From JACMLD01 sp047602295 (GTDB taxonomy: Bacteria > Bacteroidota > Bacteroidia > Chitinophagales > Chitinophagaceae): 64,000 bases of DNA. The notes under the pieces were generated by a model. The model was not told where the DNA came from. It worked only from the letters and a program-made list of their open reading frames with translations, and ran no database searches. Location of the stretch: the NCBI GenBank assembly GCA_047602295.1, contig JASGHP010000001.1:2294001-2358000 (forward strand), in the 5' to 3' direction. The translations under genes were made by a program, and so were the position numbers. Positions 17,066 to 25,626 of the stretch are shown piece after piece; the stretch's first letter is position 1, and every line of letters starts with the position of its first letter.

Positions 17066-17983
17066 ATGAACAATCCGAAACAAAATAAAGACGCATTGGG
17101 CAAGGGCATTCGCTCTTTGCTGCAAAGCATAGATTCTGATCTTAAAACTACCAGTGGCAATTTAAAGACAACGGTAGTGGAACAGGCAACTGGCATTTTG
17201 CGCATACCCATTACCGAGATAGAGACCAACCCAAAACAGCCAAGGCACGATTTTGATGAGCAGGCCCTGAACGAGTTGGCTGCCTCTATCAAAATGCATG
17301 ATATTATTCAGCCTATTACTGTCTCAAAAATTCCGGGTGGAAAATACCGCCTTATATCTGGCGAACGCCGTTACCGCGCAGCAAAAATTGCCGGCCTGGT
17401 TGATCTACCTGCTTATATACGCCAGGCAAATGATGTGCAGTTGTTGGAACTGGCATTGCTGGAAAACCTGCAGCGTGAAGACCTGAATGCCATAGAAATT
17501 GCCCTCAGTTATAAAAGAATGATGGACGAACTGGATCATACGCAGGAGCAGGTGGCAGAGCGTATGGGCAAGGAGCGCAGTACGGTAGCTAATTATATAC
17601 GTTTGTTAAAATTGCCGCCAGATATACAAGTGGCAGTCCGCAATGGCAGCCTTACTATGGGCCATGCCAGGGCACTTATAAATGTAGATACCATAGAGAA
17701 GCAATTATTCATATTTCATGAGGTTGTAAATAAAAAACTTTCTGTAAGGCAAACGGAAGAATTGGTGCGCAAACTGTATAAGAATGCAACACCCGTTAAA
17801 CAATCTGTAAATTCCGGCTTGCCGCATGCGTATAAAAAAATAGAAGATAATTTAGCATCACACTTCAGCACCAAGGTAAGGCTGAACCATAATAAAAAAG
17901 GTTATGGCAGCATTAGCATTGAGTATTATTCGCTGGAAGATTTTAATAAGATATTGGAACAACTAGGGGTTCCTGCTAATTAA
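17066..17983 (+). CDS. parB: ParB chromosome-partitioning protein
   Basis: 305 residues. The N-terminal motif KGIRSLLQS is the ParA-stimulating segment type. The CTPase/ParB box reads NPKQPRHDFDEQALNELAAS and LISGERRYRAAKIAG. An HTH (TQEQVAERMGKERSTVANYIR) and a C-terminal dimerisation region follow. It binds parS sites near the origin, spreads as a CTP-dependent clamp and loads SMC. The DUF5683 gene follows after 5 nt, so the two are co-transcribed. Confidence 0.95.
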   Translation: MNNPKQNKDALGKGIRSLLQSIDSDLKTTSGNLKTTVVEQATGILRIPITEIETNPKQPRHDFDEQALNELAASIKMHDIIQPITVSKIPGGKYRLISGERRYRAAKIAGLVDLPAYIRQANDVQLLELALLENLQREDLNAIEIALSYKRMMDELDHTQEQVAERMGKERSTVANYIRLLKLPPDIQVAVRNGSLTMGHARALINVDTIEKQLFIFHEVVNKKLSVRQTEELVRKLYKNATPVKQSVNSGLPHAYKKIEDNLASHFSTKVRLNHNKKGYGSISIEYYSLEDFNKILEQLGVPAN

Positions 17984-17988
17984 AACGC

Positions 17989-18675
17989 ATGAAGCATATC
18001 CGTTTCTTTTGTTTACTATTGATTGGTTCGCTGGTTTGTTTTTTTGCAGCAGCACAAAAAAAAGACAGTACAGGCTTGCGTGTAACGGAGGTTCAGTCTG
18101 TTGGCGTAAAAAAAGTAATGCTTGATTCTACCGGCAAAAAGAAACACGATCCCCACAAAGCCACTATGCATTCATTGATCTTACCGGGATGGGGGCAGGC
18201 TTACAACCGCAGCTATTGGAAAATACCCATTGTATATGCAGCATTAGGAATTACCGCGTATATTTTTAACGATAACCGCATTTGGTACAACAAGACCAAG
18301 TATGCATATTTCTACACCATCAATAGAGGTACTGCAGATTCTTCAAAATTTCAATTGAGCAATATAACCGATCCGGCTTTGCGAAGTTTTGCGATAAATG
18401 GCGACAGTTATTCATTGCAACTCTACCGCAACGAGTTTAGAAAAAATATTGACTACTCCGTTTTGTTTTTTATGTTTTTCTGGGCACTGAATGTGGTAGA
18501 TGCTACCGTAGACGGCCACCTGAAAGATTTTGATGTAAGCAGTGATCTCAGCATGCGCATCAAACCTTCTTTTACTCCAATGCCCAATGCTATTGGCTTT
18601 AGCTCAATTGGCCTTAGCGTAGTTTTTGATATTGGCAAACATCCCGTAAAGCACAATGAATTTCAGATGCCTTAA
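17989..18675 (+). CDS. DUF5683-type membrane protein
   Basis: 228 residues. The signal segment (FFCLLLIGSLVCFFAAA-QKK) is followed by the family core HSLILPGWGQAYNRSYWKIP, a transmembrane segment (IVYAALGITAYIF), and a second one around VLFFMFFWALNVVDATVDGH. The C-terminal part (FSSIGLSVVFDIG) looks like a short beta segment. The family is found mainly in Bacteroidota, often directly after parB as here. Its function is unknown. Confidence 0.85.
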   Translation: MKHIRFFCLLLIGSLVCFFAAAQKKDSTGLRVTEVQSVGVKKVMLDSTGKKKHDPHKATMHSLILPGWGQAYNRSYWKIPIVYAALGITAYIFNDNRIWYNKTKYAYFYTINRGTADSSKFQLSNITDPALRSFAINGDSYSLQLYRNEFRKNIDYSVLFFMFFWALNVVDATVDGHLKDFDVSSDLSMRIKPSFTPMPNAIGFSSIGLSVVFDIGKHPVKHNEFQMP

Positions 18676-18677
18676 TC

Positions 18678-18846
18678 GGCGAGTGGGAAGTGGGTAGTGG
18701 CTAGTAGGCATAAACGCAAAAGTAAAATGTCAAAACAAAAGCCTGATTGGGTTTTATGATGAGGTAATAGTTTTGCCATTACCCTTTCTCATGATTTTTC
18801 TAATTTCTCAATCAACCCACTAGCTACTAGCCACTTCCCTCTGGCC
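18678..18846. repeat. Inverted word-repeat spacer
   Basis: The arm GAGTGGGAAGTGGGTAGTGG (18680-18699) plus CTAGTAGG faces CCACTAGCTACTAGCCACTT near 18817-18836. The two are largely reverse-complementary and about 110 nt apart. It lies between the parAB-DUF5683 unit and the mutase gene on the same strand, and could act as a terminator-like hairpin. Confidence 0.65.
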
Positions 18847-18898
18847 ATAATTAAATCCGTAAGTTTACACTTTCTACATCTTGTAAAAACCTTTGCTT

Positions 18899-20464
18899 AT
18901 GGCTGGTAAAATCATTACTACAGACAGTGGTATAGAAATCAAACAAGTCTATACCAGTAAAGACCTGCCTGCAGATACACCAGATGGAGAAGCGGGAGTA
19001 TACCCGTTTACCCGCGGTGTTCAGCCAGATATGTATCGCGGCAAGCTGTGGACGATGCGGCAATATGCAGGGTTTTCTACGGCAGAAGAAAGCAATAAAC
19101 GCTATCATTATTTGTTGAGCCAGGGTGTAATGGGATTGAGTGTAGCTTTTGATCTGCCTACACAAATTGGTTACGATAGTGATCACGAACTGGCAGAAGG
19201 AGAAGTAGGAAAAGTAGGTGTTGCCATTGATAGCATTGAAGACATGCGCACTTTGTTTAAGGACATTAAGCTGCAAGACATCAGCAGTTCTATGACGATT
19301 AATGCAACAGGTTTTATATTGCTGGCTTTGTATGTAGCGCTGGCAAAAGAACAAGGCGCAGACCTGAAACAGTTGAATGGCACTATACAAAACGATATCT
19401 TAAAAGAATACGCGGCCAGGGGCACTTATATCTATCCGCCCAAACCTTCCATGCGCATTATTACAGATATTTTTGAATGGTGTGCCAAAGATTTGCCTAA
19501 GTGGAACACCATTTCTATCTCCGGTTATCATATTCGCGAAGCGGGCAGCACCGCAGTGCAGGAGATAGCATTCACTTTAAGCAATGGCAAAGCCTATGTG
19601 AAAGCGGCCTTGGAAAAAGGATTAGATATTAACGTATTCGGCAAGCGGCTTTCATTTTTCTTCAACTCGCACAACAACCTCTTTGAAGAAACAGCCAAAT
19701 TCAGGGCAGCCCGTAAAATGTGGGCTGCTATTATGAAAGAGCTGGGAGCAACAGATCCCAAAGCAATGATGCTGCGTTTTCATGCGCAAACAGGCGGTAG
19801 TACGCTTACGGCCAAACAGCCATTGAACAATATTCCGCGGGTAACAGTGCAGACGCTGGCTGCCGTGCTGGGCGGCGCACAATCTTTACATACTAACGGT
19901 TATGATGAAGCGCTAAACCTGCCCACCGAAGAAGCGGCACGCATTGCTTTGCGTACACAACAACTGGTGGCTTATGAAAGCGGCATTGCAGACACTGTAG
20001 ATCCTTTAGCTGGTTCTTATTATGTAGAAGCGCTTACCAGCGAAGTGGAGCAACAAGCCTGGCAACTGATACAGCAGATAGATGCAATGGGCGGCAGCGT
20101 TAGTGCCATTGAAGAAGGATTTATACAAGATGCTATTGCACGCAGTGCGTATGAATACCAGCGACAGGTAGAAACAGGGGAGAAGATTATTGTTGGTGTA
20201 AATAAATTTCAGACAGCAGAAGAAAAAACAGTTCCTTCTTTTAAAATAGACGATAGCATACGACAGGTGCAGTCAGAGAAATTATTAAGATTACGCAAGA
20301 GCCGTAATCCTGGTAAAGTAGATGCTATTTTGCAGGAATTAAATGATAAAGCCAGCGGCGATGAAAATATTATGCCCACCGTTATAGAAGCCGTAGAAAA
20401 TAAATGTACCCTTGGCGAGATTGCCGATACATTGCGTGAAGTGTTTGGAGAATACAGAGGATAA
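18899..20464 (+). CDS. Methylmalonyl-CoA mutase catalytic subunit, lacking the B12-binding domain
   Basis: 521 residues from the ATG at 18899 (MAGKIITTDSG). The TIM-barrel acyl-CoA mutase domain is complete: YPFTRGVQPDMYRGKLWTMR, QYAGFSTAEESN, VAFDLPTQIGYDSDH and LRFHAQTGGSTLTAKQP. Full-length mutases are about 700 residues because they carry a C-terminal cobalamin domain with DxHxxG. Here the chain ends after REVFGEYRG, so cobalamin must come from a separate small subunit encoded outside the window. It could be a methylmalonyl-CoA mutase large subunit or a related isobutyryl- or ethylmalonyl-type mutase. It is flanked by inverted word-repeat spacers on both sides. Confidence 0.88.
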   Translation: MAGKIITTDSGIEIKQVYTSKDLPADTPDGEAGVYPFTRGVQPDMYRGKLWTMRQYAGFSTAEESNKRYHYLLSQGVMGLSVAFDLPTQIGYDSDHELAEGEVGKVGVAIDSIEDMRTLFKDIKLQDISSSMTINATGFILLALYVALAKEQGADLKQLNGTIQNDILKEYAARGTYIYPPKPSMRIITDIFEWCAKDLPKWNTISISGYHIREAGSTAVQEIAFTLSNGKAYVKAALEKGLDINVFGKRLSFFFNSHNNLFEETAKFRAARKMWAAIMKELGATDPKAMMLRFHAQTGGSTLTAKQPLNNIPRVTVQTLAAVLGGAQSLHTNGYDEALNLPTEEAARIALRTQQLVAYESGIADTVDPLAGSYYVEALTSEVEQQAWQLIQQIDAMGGSVSAIEEGFIQDAIARSAYEYQRQVETGEKIIVGVNKFQTAEEKTVPSFKIDDSIRQVQSEKLLRLRKSRNPGKVDAILQELNDKASGDENIMPTVIEAVENKCTLGEIADTLREVFGEYRG

Positions 20465-20469
20465 GAAAG

Positions 20470-20604
20470 AGGTAAGTAGCTAGTGGCTAGTGGGAATGGG
20501 TCAATTACTTTCATGCAATAAGAAAATCAATCAAAGTAACTAACTGATAATTCAGTAACATGAAATTAAGTCCCACTTGCCACTAGCCATTCACTACTAG
20601 CATT
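20470..20604. repeat. Inverted word-repeat spacer
   Basis: GGTAAGTAGCTAGTGGCTAG (20471-20490) then TGGGAATGGG faces CCCACTTGCCACTAGCC near 20573-20589 and ATTCACTACTAGC. The arms are near-complementary, about 85 nt apart. It separates two convergent genes and may terminate both. Confidence 0.65.
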
Positions 20605-21862
20605 AATTAGAGAGTGAAAAAACGCTTAGCTGTTTAATCTTGCTTACATCGCTGTAATCGTATTGATACAGGCCATTTTTTGTCACTACCATAAGATGGT
20701 TGCCGCCGGCAATAACATCGTATGAACCTGTTATGTCAATTTTATTAAGCTGTTTCAGGTTGTCTGCGGTTGTTGCATCATACAATCTTACACCACTGTC
20801 ATCATCACAAACAAAAAGCAGGTTGCCATCTTTAGAAAGCCCGGTTGGTTTGGTAAGCGGATAGGTCTTTACCAATGCAGGGTTCATCAGATCTTTTACA
20901 TCTACCACGTTCAGTTCGTTATCAGCACCACCGCATGTAGTGCCTGCATGCAATGTTACATAAGCGTATGTGCCATCTGTTACAACAGGATCGCAAGCCC
21001 TGCCATGCGTAAATTGTCCCAGCTTAATGGGTTTTACTGGATTGGTCATATCATACATGTACATACCAGACATTGAGCCCAAAAACAATTTGTCTTCAAA
21101 AGGGTAGATGGTTTGCAAATCATATCCGGCATAGAAGGTTGTGTCCTGGCGTAGATCGGTAGGCGTACTAACATTTACAATACCTATACTGTGTGGCTCA
21201 CGTATTGCGTAGAGATAATCTTTCATTAGCACGATGCTGGCCATAGAACCTGCAGTACCGTTAGACTTTGCAGCAGTAGCATTGGCCGATGGTGTAGTGG
21301 AATTGGAAAGCGCATACAGGCAATTAGCACAACTTGTATACTCAACAGTAGTGTCTTTTGTTTTTAGATCTACAACCATCAAATTGTTATTGTTGTTGTT
21401 ATAATAAATTCTGCTCTGAAAAAAGTTGGCAATGGATTTAATAAGGGTAACTTTTTTAGGATTGCTGATATCAATTGCCAACAGATCTGTATAAGTATCT
21501 GCATACAGCGTATTGCCTTTTACAGCAATATCCAGGTTGCCGGGAATTTTTAAAAAAGCAATTTGTGTTGGGCGGGAAGGATTACTATTGTCAATAACAT
21601 GTATCCCTTTATTTACTTCATTAAGATAAATAAACTGGTCTTTGATGTATAATTTGCCTGCAGATTTTACCGGTTCATTGGTATTGCCGTTTAGCGATGC
21701 CAGGAATTCTGACTTTGTTGCATATACAGGCGTGGTAATGGTGTAAGTGTAAGTATTAGTGGATGTTTGCTTCACAGTATCTTTTACACAACTGCTAACA
21801 ACAAGTAGTATGCATACAACAAAAAAGATGCTGCCTGATAAGGAGATATTTTTCCGGTACAT
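20603..21862 (-). CDS. LVIVD-repeat lipoprotein
   Basis: 419 residues from the ATG at 21862, where a lipoprotein signal begins (MYRKNISLSG, then FFVVCILLVVSSC, with Cys near residue 26). The mature protein is built of beta-propeller-like LVIVD repeats such as GIHVIDNSNPSRPTQIAFL, LLAIDISNPKKVTLIKS, GIVNVSTPTDLRQ and ELNVVDVKDLMNPALVKTY. It is likely anchored in the outer membrane or facing the periplasm. The binding partner is unknown. Confidence 0.85.
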   Translation of the reverse strand: MYRKNISLSGSIFFVVCILLVVSSCVKDTVKQTSTNTYTYTITTPVYATKSEFLASLNGNTNEPVKSAGKLYIKDQFIYLNEVNKGIHVIDNSNPSRPTQIAFLKIPGNLDIAVKGNTLYADTYTDLLAIDISNPKKVTLIKSIANFFQSRIYYNNNNNNLMVVDLKTKDTTVEYTSCANCLYALSNSTTPSANATAAKSNGTAGSMASIVLMKDYLYAIREPHSIGIVNVSTPTDLRQDTTFYAGYDLQTIYPFEDKLFLGSMSGMYMYDMTNPVKPIKLGQFTHGRACDPVVTDGTYAYVTLHAGTTCGGADNELNVVDVKDLMNPALVKTYPLTKPTGLSKDGNLLFVCDDDSGVRLYDATTADNLKQLNKIDITGSYDVIAGGNHLMVVTKNGLYQYDYSDVSKIKQLSVFSLSN

Positions 21863-22028
21863 AAGCGTTATTTTTTTCAGTCTGACACACGCTATAGGAG
21901 CACCGTTGCGCGACACCAATATTAATTTTAGGATTGTAATAAATAACGCTGCTTTAATCTAGACATGTCGGCCCTGCCTCTTCTTCCTTTTGATTATTTT
22001 AGCAGTTCATGCTTAATTAGATTATTAC

Positions 22029-22580
22029 ATGCTTATAGCCAAACAGGTAAGTACACAAAACGAATTGCAGCAAATATTGGATTTACAAAGCTTATACTTG
22101 CGTGGAGCAAGAAGCGCTGAAGAGGAAAAAGAGCAAGGATTTTTAACCGTACAGCATTCGTTTGACGCATTGCAACAAATGCATTCCATAGAGCCAAGCA
22201 TTATTGTAAAAGACGGTGATACATTGGCCGGATACGCTCTTGTGATGCCCAAGGCCTGCAGTACGATAGTCCCGGAATTATTATCCCTTTTTGAAGACCT
22301 GGAAAAACTGGATTACAAAGGCAAACCATTGCAGGATTATTCCTTTTATGTAATGGGCCAAATCTGTGTTGCTGAAGCATATCGAGGCCTGGGTGTTTTT
22401 GCCATGCTTTATCAAAAACACAAAGAGATATTGCAACCTCATTATGATTTTATTATAACGGAAGTGGCTACACGCAATACCCGATCCATGCGTGCACACC
22501 AACGTGTGGGTTTTAAACAAATACATGTTCATAAAAATGATTGGGACGAATGGGCTATTGTTTTATGGGACTGGCAATAA
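22029..22580 (+). CDS. GNAT-family N-acetyltransferase
   Basis: 183 residues with the GNAT fold. The acetyl-CoA binding motif A is seen in GQICVAEAYRGLGVFAMLYQ, followed by ITEVATRNTRSMRAHQRVGF. The substrate cannot be inferred. It begins about 170 nt after the divergent LVIVD lipoprotein gene, and the amidohydrolase follows about 50 nt downstream on the same strand. Confidence 0.82.
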   Translation: MLIAKQVSTQNELQQILDLQSLYLRGARSAEEEKEQGFLTVQHSFDALQQMHSIEPSIIVKDGDTLAGYALVMPKACSTIVPELLSLFEDLEKLDYKGKPLQDYSFYVMGQICVAEAYRGLGVFAMLYQKHKEILQPHYDFIITEVATRNTRSMRAHQRVGFKQIHVHKNDWDEWAIVLWDWQ

Positions 22581-22632
22581 TAGAAACATGCAATGAACAG
22601 GCAGGTGGGTAAAAGAATTTTTCCTATATTCA

Positions 22633-23994
22633 ATGCAAACCAACTACAGTCTCATGAGAATTCTTCAGCCTTTATTTCTTACCGTTCTTGCAGCGCTATG
22701 CAGTCAGTTACTTACAGCGCAAAACATGCAGCAGCAGATTGAGCAAAAATCGAAAGCTGTTCTTTCCAAAGTAATTGAATGGAGACGTTACCTGCACCAA
22801 CACCCGGAGCTGGGCAATCGTGAATATAAAACGGCGGAGATGATTGCCAAACATCTTAAAAGCCTTGGCATAGAAGTAAAAACCGGCATTGCAAAAACGG
22901 GTGTGTTGGGAGTTTTAAAAGGCGGTAAACCAGGTCCTGTAATTGCTTTGCGTGCAGACATGGATGGGCTGCCGGTGTATGAAAGAGTTAATCTTCCATT
23001 TGCATCTAAAGATTCTGCAGAATACCTGGGGCAAAAAGTGCCGGTTATGCATGCCTGCGGGCACGATAGCCATGTGGCTATTTTAATGGGCACAGCCGAA
23101 GTATTGGCTTCCATGAAAAAAGATATATCAGGAACAGTGAAATTTATTTTTCAACCAGCAGAAGAAGGACCTCCCGGTGATGAAGAAGGTGGTGCGCCGC
23201 TTATGATAAAAGAAGGTATAATGGATAACCCAACAGTAGATGCTGTGGTTGGTTTGCATATTTGGTCTTCTACAGAATCCGGCACTATAAAATATAAAGC
23301 CGGTCCTTTTATGGCCAGCAGCGATTGGTTCACTATAAAAGTAAAAGGCAAACAGGCGCATGGCTCTGCACCATGGGGAAGCATAGATCCTATTGTAACA
23401 GCTACGCAAATCATTAATGGTCTGCAAACCATTGTAAGCCGCCAGGAGAATATTGTAAAAGCGCCGGTAGTGATTACTGTGGGTAAATTTCACAGCGGCG
23501 TAAGAAGCAATATAATACCGGAAGAAGCATTGCTGGAAGGCACTATCCGTACACTTGACTCTGGTATGCAAAAAGAAGTGCACGAAAAAATTCGCCGCAT
23601 GGCACAAAGCATTGCAGAAGCCAATGGTGCAAAAGTGGACGTGTCTATAGATACAAAAACGCTGGTTACATTCAATGATTCTTCACTGGTAGCCATGCTG
23701 GAACCTTCTTTGGAAAAAGCTGCCGGCACTGCAAATGTTTCTACCACGCAATGGACTACCGGCGCAGAAGATTTTTCTTTTTTTGAAACACGTGCCCCGG
23801 CCTTCTTTTTTAATCTTGGTGGTATGAAAAAAGGTATGGACCCTGCTAAGGCACCTGGTCATCACACACCGGATTTCTATATAGATGACAGCCAACTGGA
23901 CGTAGGCGTAAAAGCATTCTGCAATATTGTTTTTGATTATCCCGTGGCAAAAGCCAATGCAGGAAAAACTGAGTCTAAGAAGAAAGGTTACTAA
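22633..23994 (+). CDS. M20D-family amidohydrolase, exported
   Basis: 453 residues; a start at 22654 (MRILQPLFLTVLAALCSQLL) would place the signal peptide at the very N-terminus. Family motifs with metal ligands are RADMDGLPV, MHACGHDSHVAILMG, PAEEGPPGDEEGG, HIWSS and the dimerisation domain motif GKQAHGSAPW. Members cleave N-acyl amino acids, hippurate or indole-acetyl conjugates. The signal peptide indicates periplasmic action. It is convergent with the ncRNA-like units downstream. Confidence 0.88.
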   Translation: MQTNYSLMRILQPLFLTVLAALCSQLLTAQNMQQQIEQKSKAVLSKVIEWRRYLHQHPELGNREYKTAEMIAKHLKSLGIEVKTGIAKTGVLGVLKGGKPGPVIALRADMDGLPVYERVNLPFASKDSAEYLGQKVPVMHACGHDSHVAILMGTAEVLASMKKDISGTVKFIFQPAEEGPPGDEEGGAPLMIKEGIMDNPTVDAVVGLHIWSSTESGTIKYKAGPFMASSDWFTIKVKGKQAHGSAPWGSIDPIVTATQIINGLQTIVSRQENIVKAPVVITVGKFHSGVRSNIIPEEALLEGTIRTLDSGMQKEVHEKIRRMAQSIAEANGAKVDVSIDTKTLVTFNDSSLVAMLEPSLEKAAGTANVSTTQWTTGAEDFSFFETRAPAFFFNLGGMKKGMDPAKAPGHHTPDFYIDDSQLDVGVKAFCNIVFDYPVAKANAGKTESKKKGY

Positions 23995-24207
23995 TTAAAT
24001 GTGGAAATGTGGTAAATGTGGAAATGTGATAAATGCTTTTGCGTCGATGATGGAAGAATGCCTGATGTGAAAATTGCTGATGTCTAATTTGTACTTTATC
24101 TAAATTCTTAAATATAAAACTCCAACGATATCGAAGTAAAAGGCTTTTAGCTCACAGCTTTTTCGAAATCCTGTCAATCCCTTAATCTTATAAATCCTAG
24201 TTAAGAC

Positions 24208-24239
24208 AAAAAGTCCAGGTTATTACACCTGGACTTTTT
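24208..24239 (-). terminator. Terminator of ncRNA-like unit 1
   Basis: Perfect 13-bp stem: AAAAAGTCCAGGT (24208-24220) with ACCTGGACTTTTT (24227-24239), loop of six. It is symmetric and could also serve the plus-strand amidohydrolase. It occupies the same place relative to unit 1 as the terminators of units 2 and 3, with a different stem sequence. Confidence 0.85.
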
Positions 24240-24480
24240 CAATTTATTGGCTCAGAAAAGAAATTAAAATACCGGACGGGCAAGGAAAGGTTTTCTGAGT
24301 ACGATACCGGGTCTTCTCACCGGATAATTGGAAATGGTTTTCTGCCTGGATACGGATGGTTTTTGGATAAGGCTAATCTTCTCAGGAATTGGATAATCAA
24401 AAATTTTCAACGGAATTTGGAAAACGCTCTTCTTAGGTATTGGCCGGGCTTTCGGTGGATTTGGATATTTCGTTCTTGCT
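24208..24480 (-). ncRNA. ncRNA-like unit 1 of a three-copy family
   Basis: About 270 nt on the minus strand, read from 24480 down. It starts with the 5' block shared by all three units (plus 24457-24484). The body is A/C-rich with repeated ATCC words (for example CCAATTATCCGG). A 9-bp stem CTCAGAAAA (minus, from 24299) / TTTTCTGAG (to 24251) follows, then the intrinsic terminator. The reading frame opened by the conserved 5' block (CISKNEISK) stops after about 20 codons here, whereas it runs longer in units 2 and 3. That argues against a conserved peptide. No known RNA family is recognised. Supported by the copies at 24777-25189 and 25338-25622. Confidence 0.65.
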
Positions 24481-24484
24481 GATA

Positions 24485-24553
24485 CAAAGATGCAACACTA
24501 ATAGCCGCTAATGAAACTATTTCGTGTTTGTGCACATTTCCTTCGATAAATGG
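24485..24553 (-). promoter_or_regulatory. Conserved promoter region of ncRNA-like unit 1
   Basis: The minus-strand CATCTTTG (24492-24485) is one base from the TAnnTTTG -7 element, with TTTC 20 nt upstream as a possible -33. Further up, TTTCCTTCGATAAATGG (plus 24537-24553) is a conserved site that starts exactly 39 nt from the end of the leader block in all three units. This suggests a regulator or UP-like site. Confidence 0.55.
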
Positions 24554-24776
24554 CCGCAAATGCCGGATAAGCTTTTATTGGACTTATATATAGTGCAGTT
24601 AATTGTACAGTAGTGCAGATGAGCCTGCAGGCGATGCCCAATGATTTACAGTTGAACGGAGCGTTCCCGACATTCTGTACGGGACACGGCACAAGGATGA
24701 ACAATCGGCGTTACCAATGGCGGCGCAATAAAATTCTTTCCGGGTTAAGCGACATTATGGAGATGATATAAAAATG

Positions 24777-24805
24777 AAAACGGTAGCTTTTAGGGCTACC
24801 GTTTT
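24777..24805 (-). terminator. Terminator of ncRNA-like unit 2
   Basis: Perfect 11-bp stem AAAACGGTAGC (24777-24787) / GCTACCGTTTT (24795-24805), loop of seven. On the minus strand it is followed by CATTTTTAT. Confidence 0.88.
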
Positions 24806-24928
24806 GTATTGGCTCAGAAATTTGAATGTCGTTTAGAACAGATGGAGGATAGGATTTCTGAGTACGATTAATGTGTTTTCTTAGGACTTGGATAATTTGG
24901 ACGGACAAATGGTTTTGGATCTTCTTTC

Positions 24929-25134
24929 GGATAACTGGATTCTGGTCTCTTTTCTAAGGCTTGGATTGGATTCTTCTTTCGGATAATTGAACTTGTCTGG
25001 TCTTTTCTAGGGTTGGATGTTGGCTCTTCTCTGGATAATTGAATTCTTCTGGTTTTCTAAGGTTGGATTTGTGTTCTTCTTTCGGATGATTGGTTCGGCT
25101 TTCTTAGGATTCTCGGATTTAAGGTTTAGGGGTT
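24929..25134 (-). repeat. Degenerate 52-bp tandem repeat within ncRNA-like unit 2
   Basis: GGATAAYTG words begin at 24929, 24981 and 25033, with GGATGATTG at 25084, giving spacings of 52, 52 and 51. Each unit also holds TTTTCTAAGG-like and TTGGAT words and ends in TTCTTC/TCTTCT. On the transcribed minus strand this reads as repeated AATTATCC, ATCCAA and CCTTAGAAAA. Differences in repeat number explain the length difference from units 1 and 3. Confidence 0.7.
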
Positions 25135-25193
25135 TTCTACGGTTTAGGATTTCGGGGTTATCAGGGGATTTGGATATTTCGTTCTTGCTGATA

Positions 25194-25262
25194 CAAAGAT
25201 GCAACACCAATAGCCGCTAATGAAACTTATTCGGGTTTTAGCGGGTTTGCTTCGATAATTGG
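25194..25262 (-). promoter_or_regulatory. Conserved promoter region of ncRNA-like unit 2
   Basis: Minus-strand CATCTTTG (25201-25194) with TTTC 20 nt upstream. The conserved distal site TTTGCTTCGATAATTGG (plus 25246-25262) is at the same 39-nt spacing as in the other two units. The interval between them is about three-quarters identical to that of unit 1. Confidence 0.55.
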
Positions 25263-25337
25263 AAGAAAAACGCCGATTGCGGGAAAAAGGGTAGTTTGTT
25301 ATACCGGTACTGGCAGTTTATGAGATGCCATAAAATT

Positions 25338-25367
25338 AAAAAGGTAGCTTTTGAAGGCTACCTTTTT
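25338..25367 (-). terminator. Terminator of ncRNA-like unit 3
   Basis: Perfect 11-bp stem AAAAAGGTAGC (25338-25348) / GCTACCTTTTT (25357-25367). On the minus strand it is followed by AATTTTAT. Confidence 0.88.
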
Positions 25368-25622
25368 GCTCAGAAAAAGAGTTTGTTTGGACAGATGGTT
25401 AAAATTTTTTCTGAGTACGATTTACTGGATTTTCTAGGACATGGATAATTGGACGGACAGATGGTTTACTTGTTGGTTTTTTGGATGTTTGGATTTTTTG
25501 TTTGGTTTCTTCGATGGATTTTGGATGTTGTTTGGATTTGGTTTTTCTGGATTTAATGGGTTTAATTTTTTAAAAAAGGATTCGGATGGTTTTTTATCAG
25601 GTTTGGATATTTCGTTCTTGCT
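25338..25622 (-). ncRNA. ncRNA-like unit 3 of a three-copy family
   Basis: About 285 nt on the minus strand. It has the shared 5' block (plus 25600-25626), an A/C-rich body of AATCCA/CATCC words, and the 3' segment GTCCGTCCAATTATCCATG shared with unit 2. A 10-bp stem follows (plus 25406-25415 with 25369-25378), then the terminator. The loop of the stem carries CCATCTGTCC, repeated just upstream of the stem (ACCATCTGTCCGTCC) and nearly matched in the unit 2 loop (CCATCTGTTC). It lies about 100 nt downstream of a minus-strand gene ending at 25744. Confidence 0.65.
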
Positions 25623-25626
25623 GATA

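Larger units (their letters stand above)
24777..25189 (-). ncRNA. ncRNA-like unit 2 of a three-copy family
   Basis: About 410 nt on the minus strand, the longest unit. It has the shared 5' block (plus 25166-25193), an A/C-rich body enlarged by about four copies of a 52-nt repeat, and a 3' segment GTCCGTCCAAATTATCC shared with unit 3. The 9-bp stem is ATTTCTGAG / CTCAGAAAT (plus 24854-24862 with 24813-24821), and the terminator follows. The stem sequence differs from units 1 and 3 while pairing is kept, which points to a structured RNA. An open frame of 67 codons on this strand follows from the low-complexity composition and is not thought to be a protein. Confidence 0.65.

Noticed and set aside
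16000..17100. parS site near parA/parB
   Set aside because: No 16-bp palindrome of the TGTTTCACGTGAAACA type was found by eye here.
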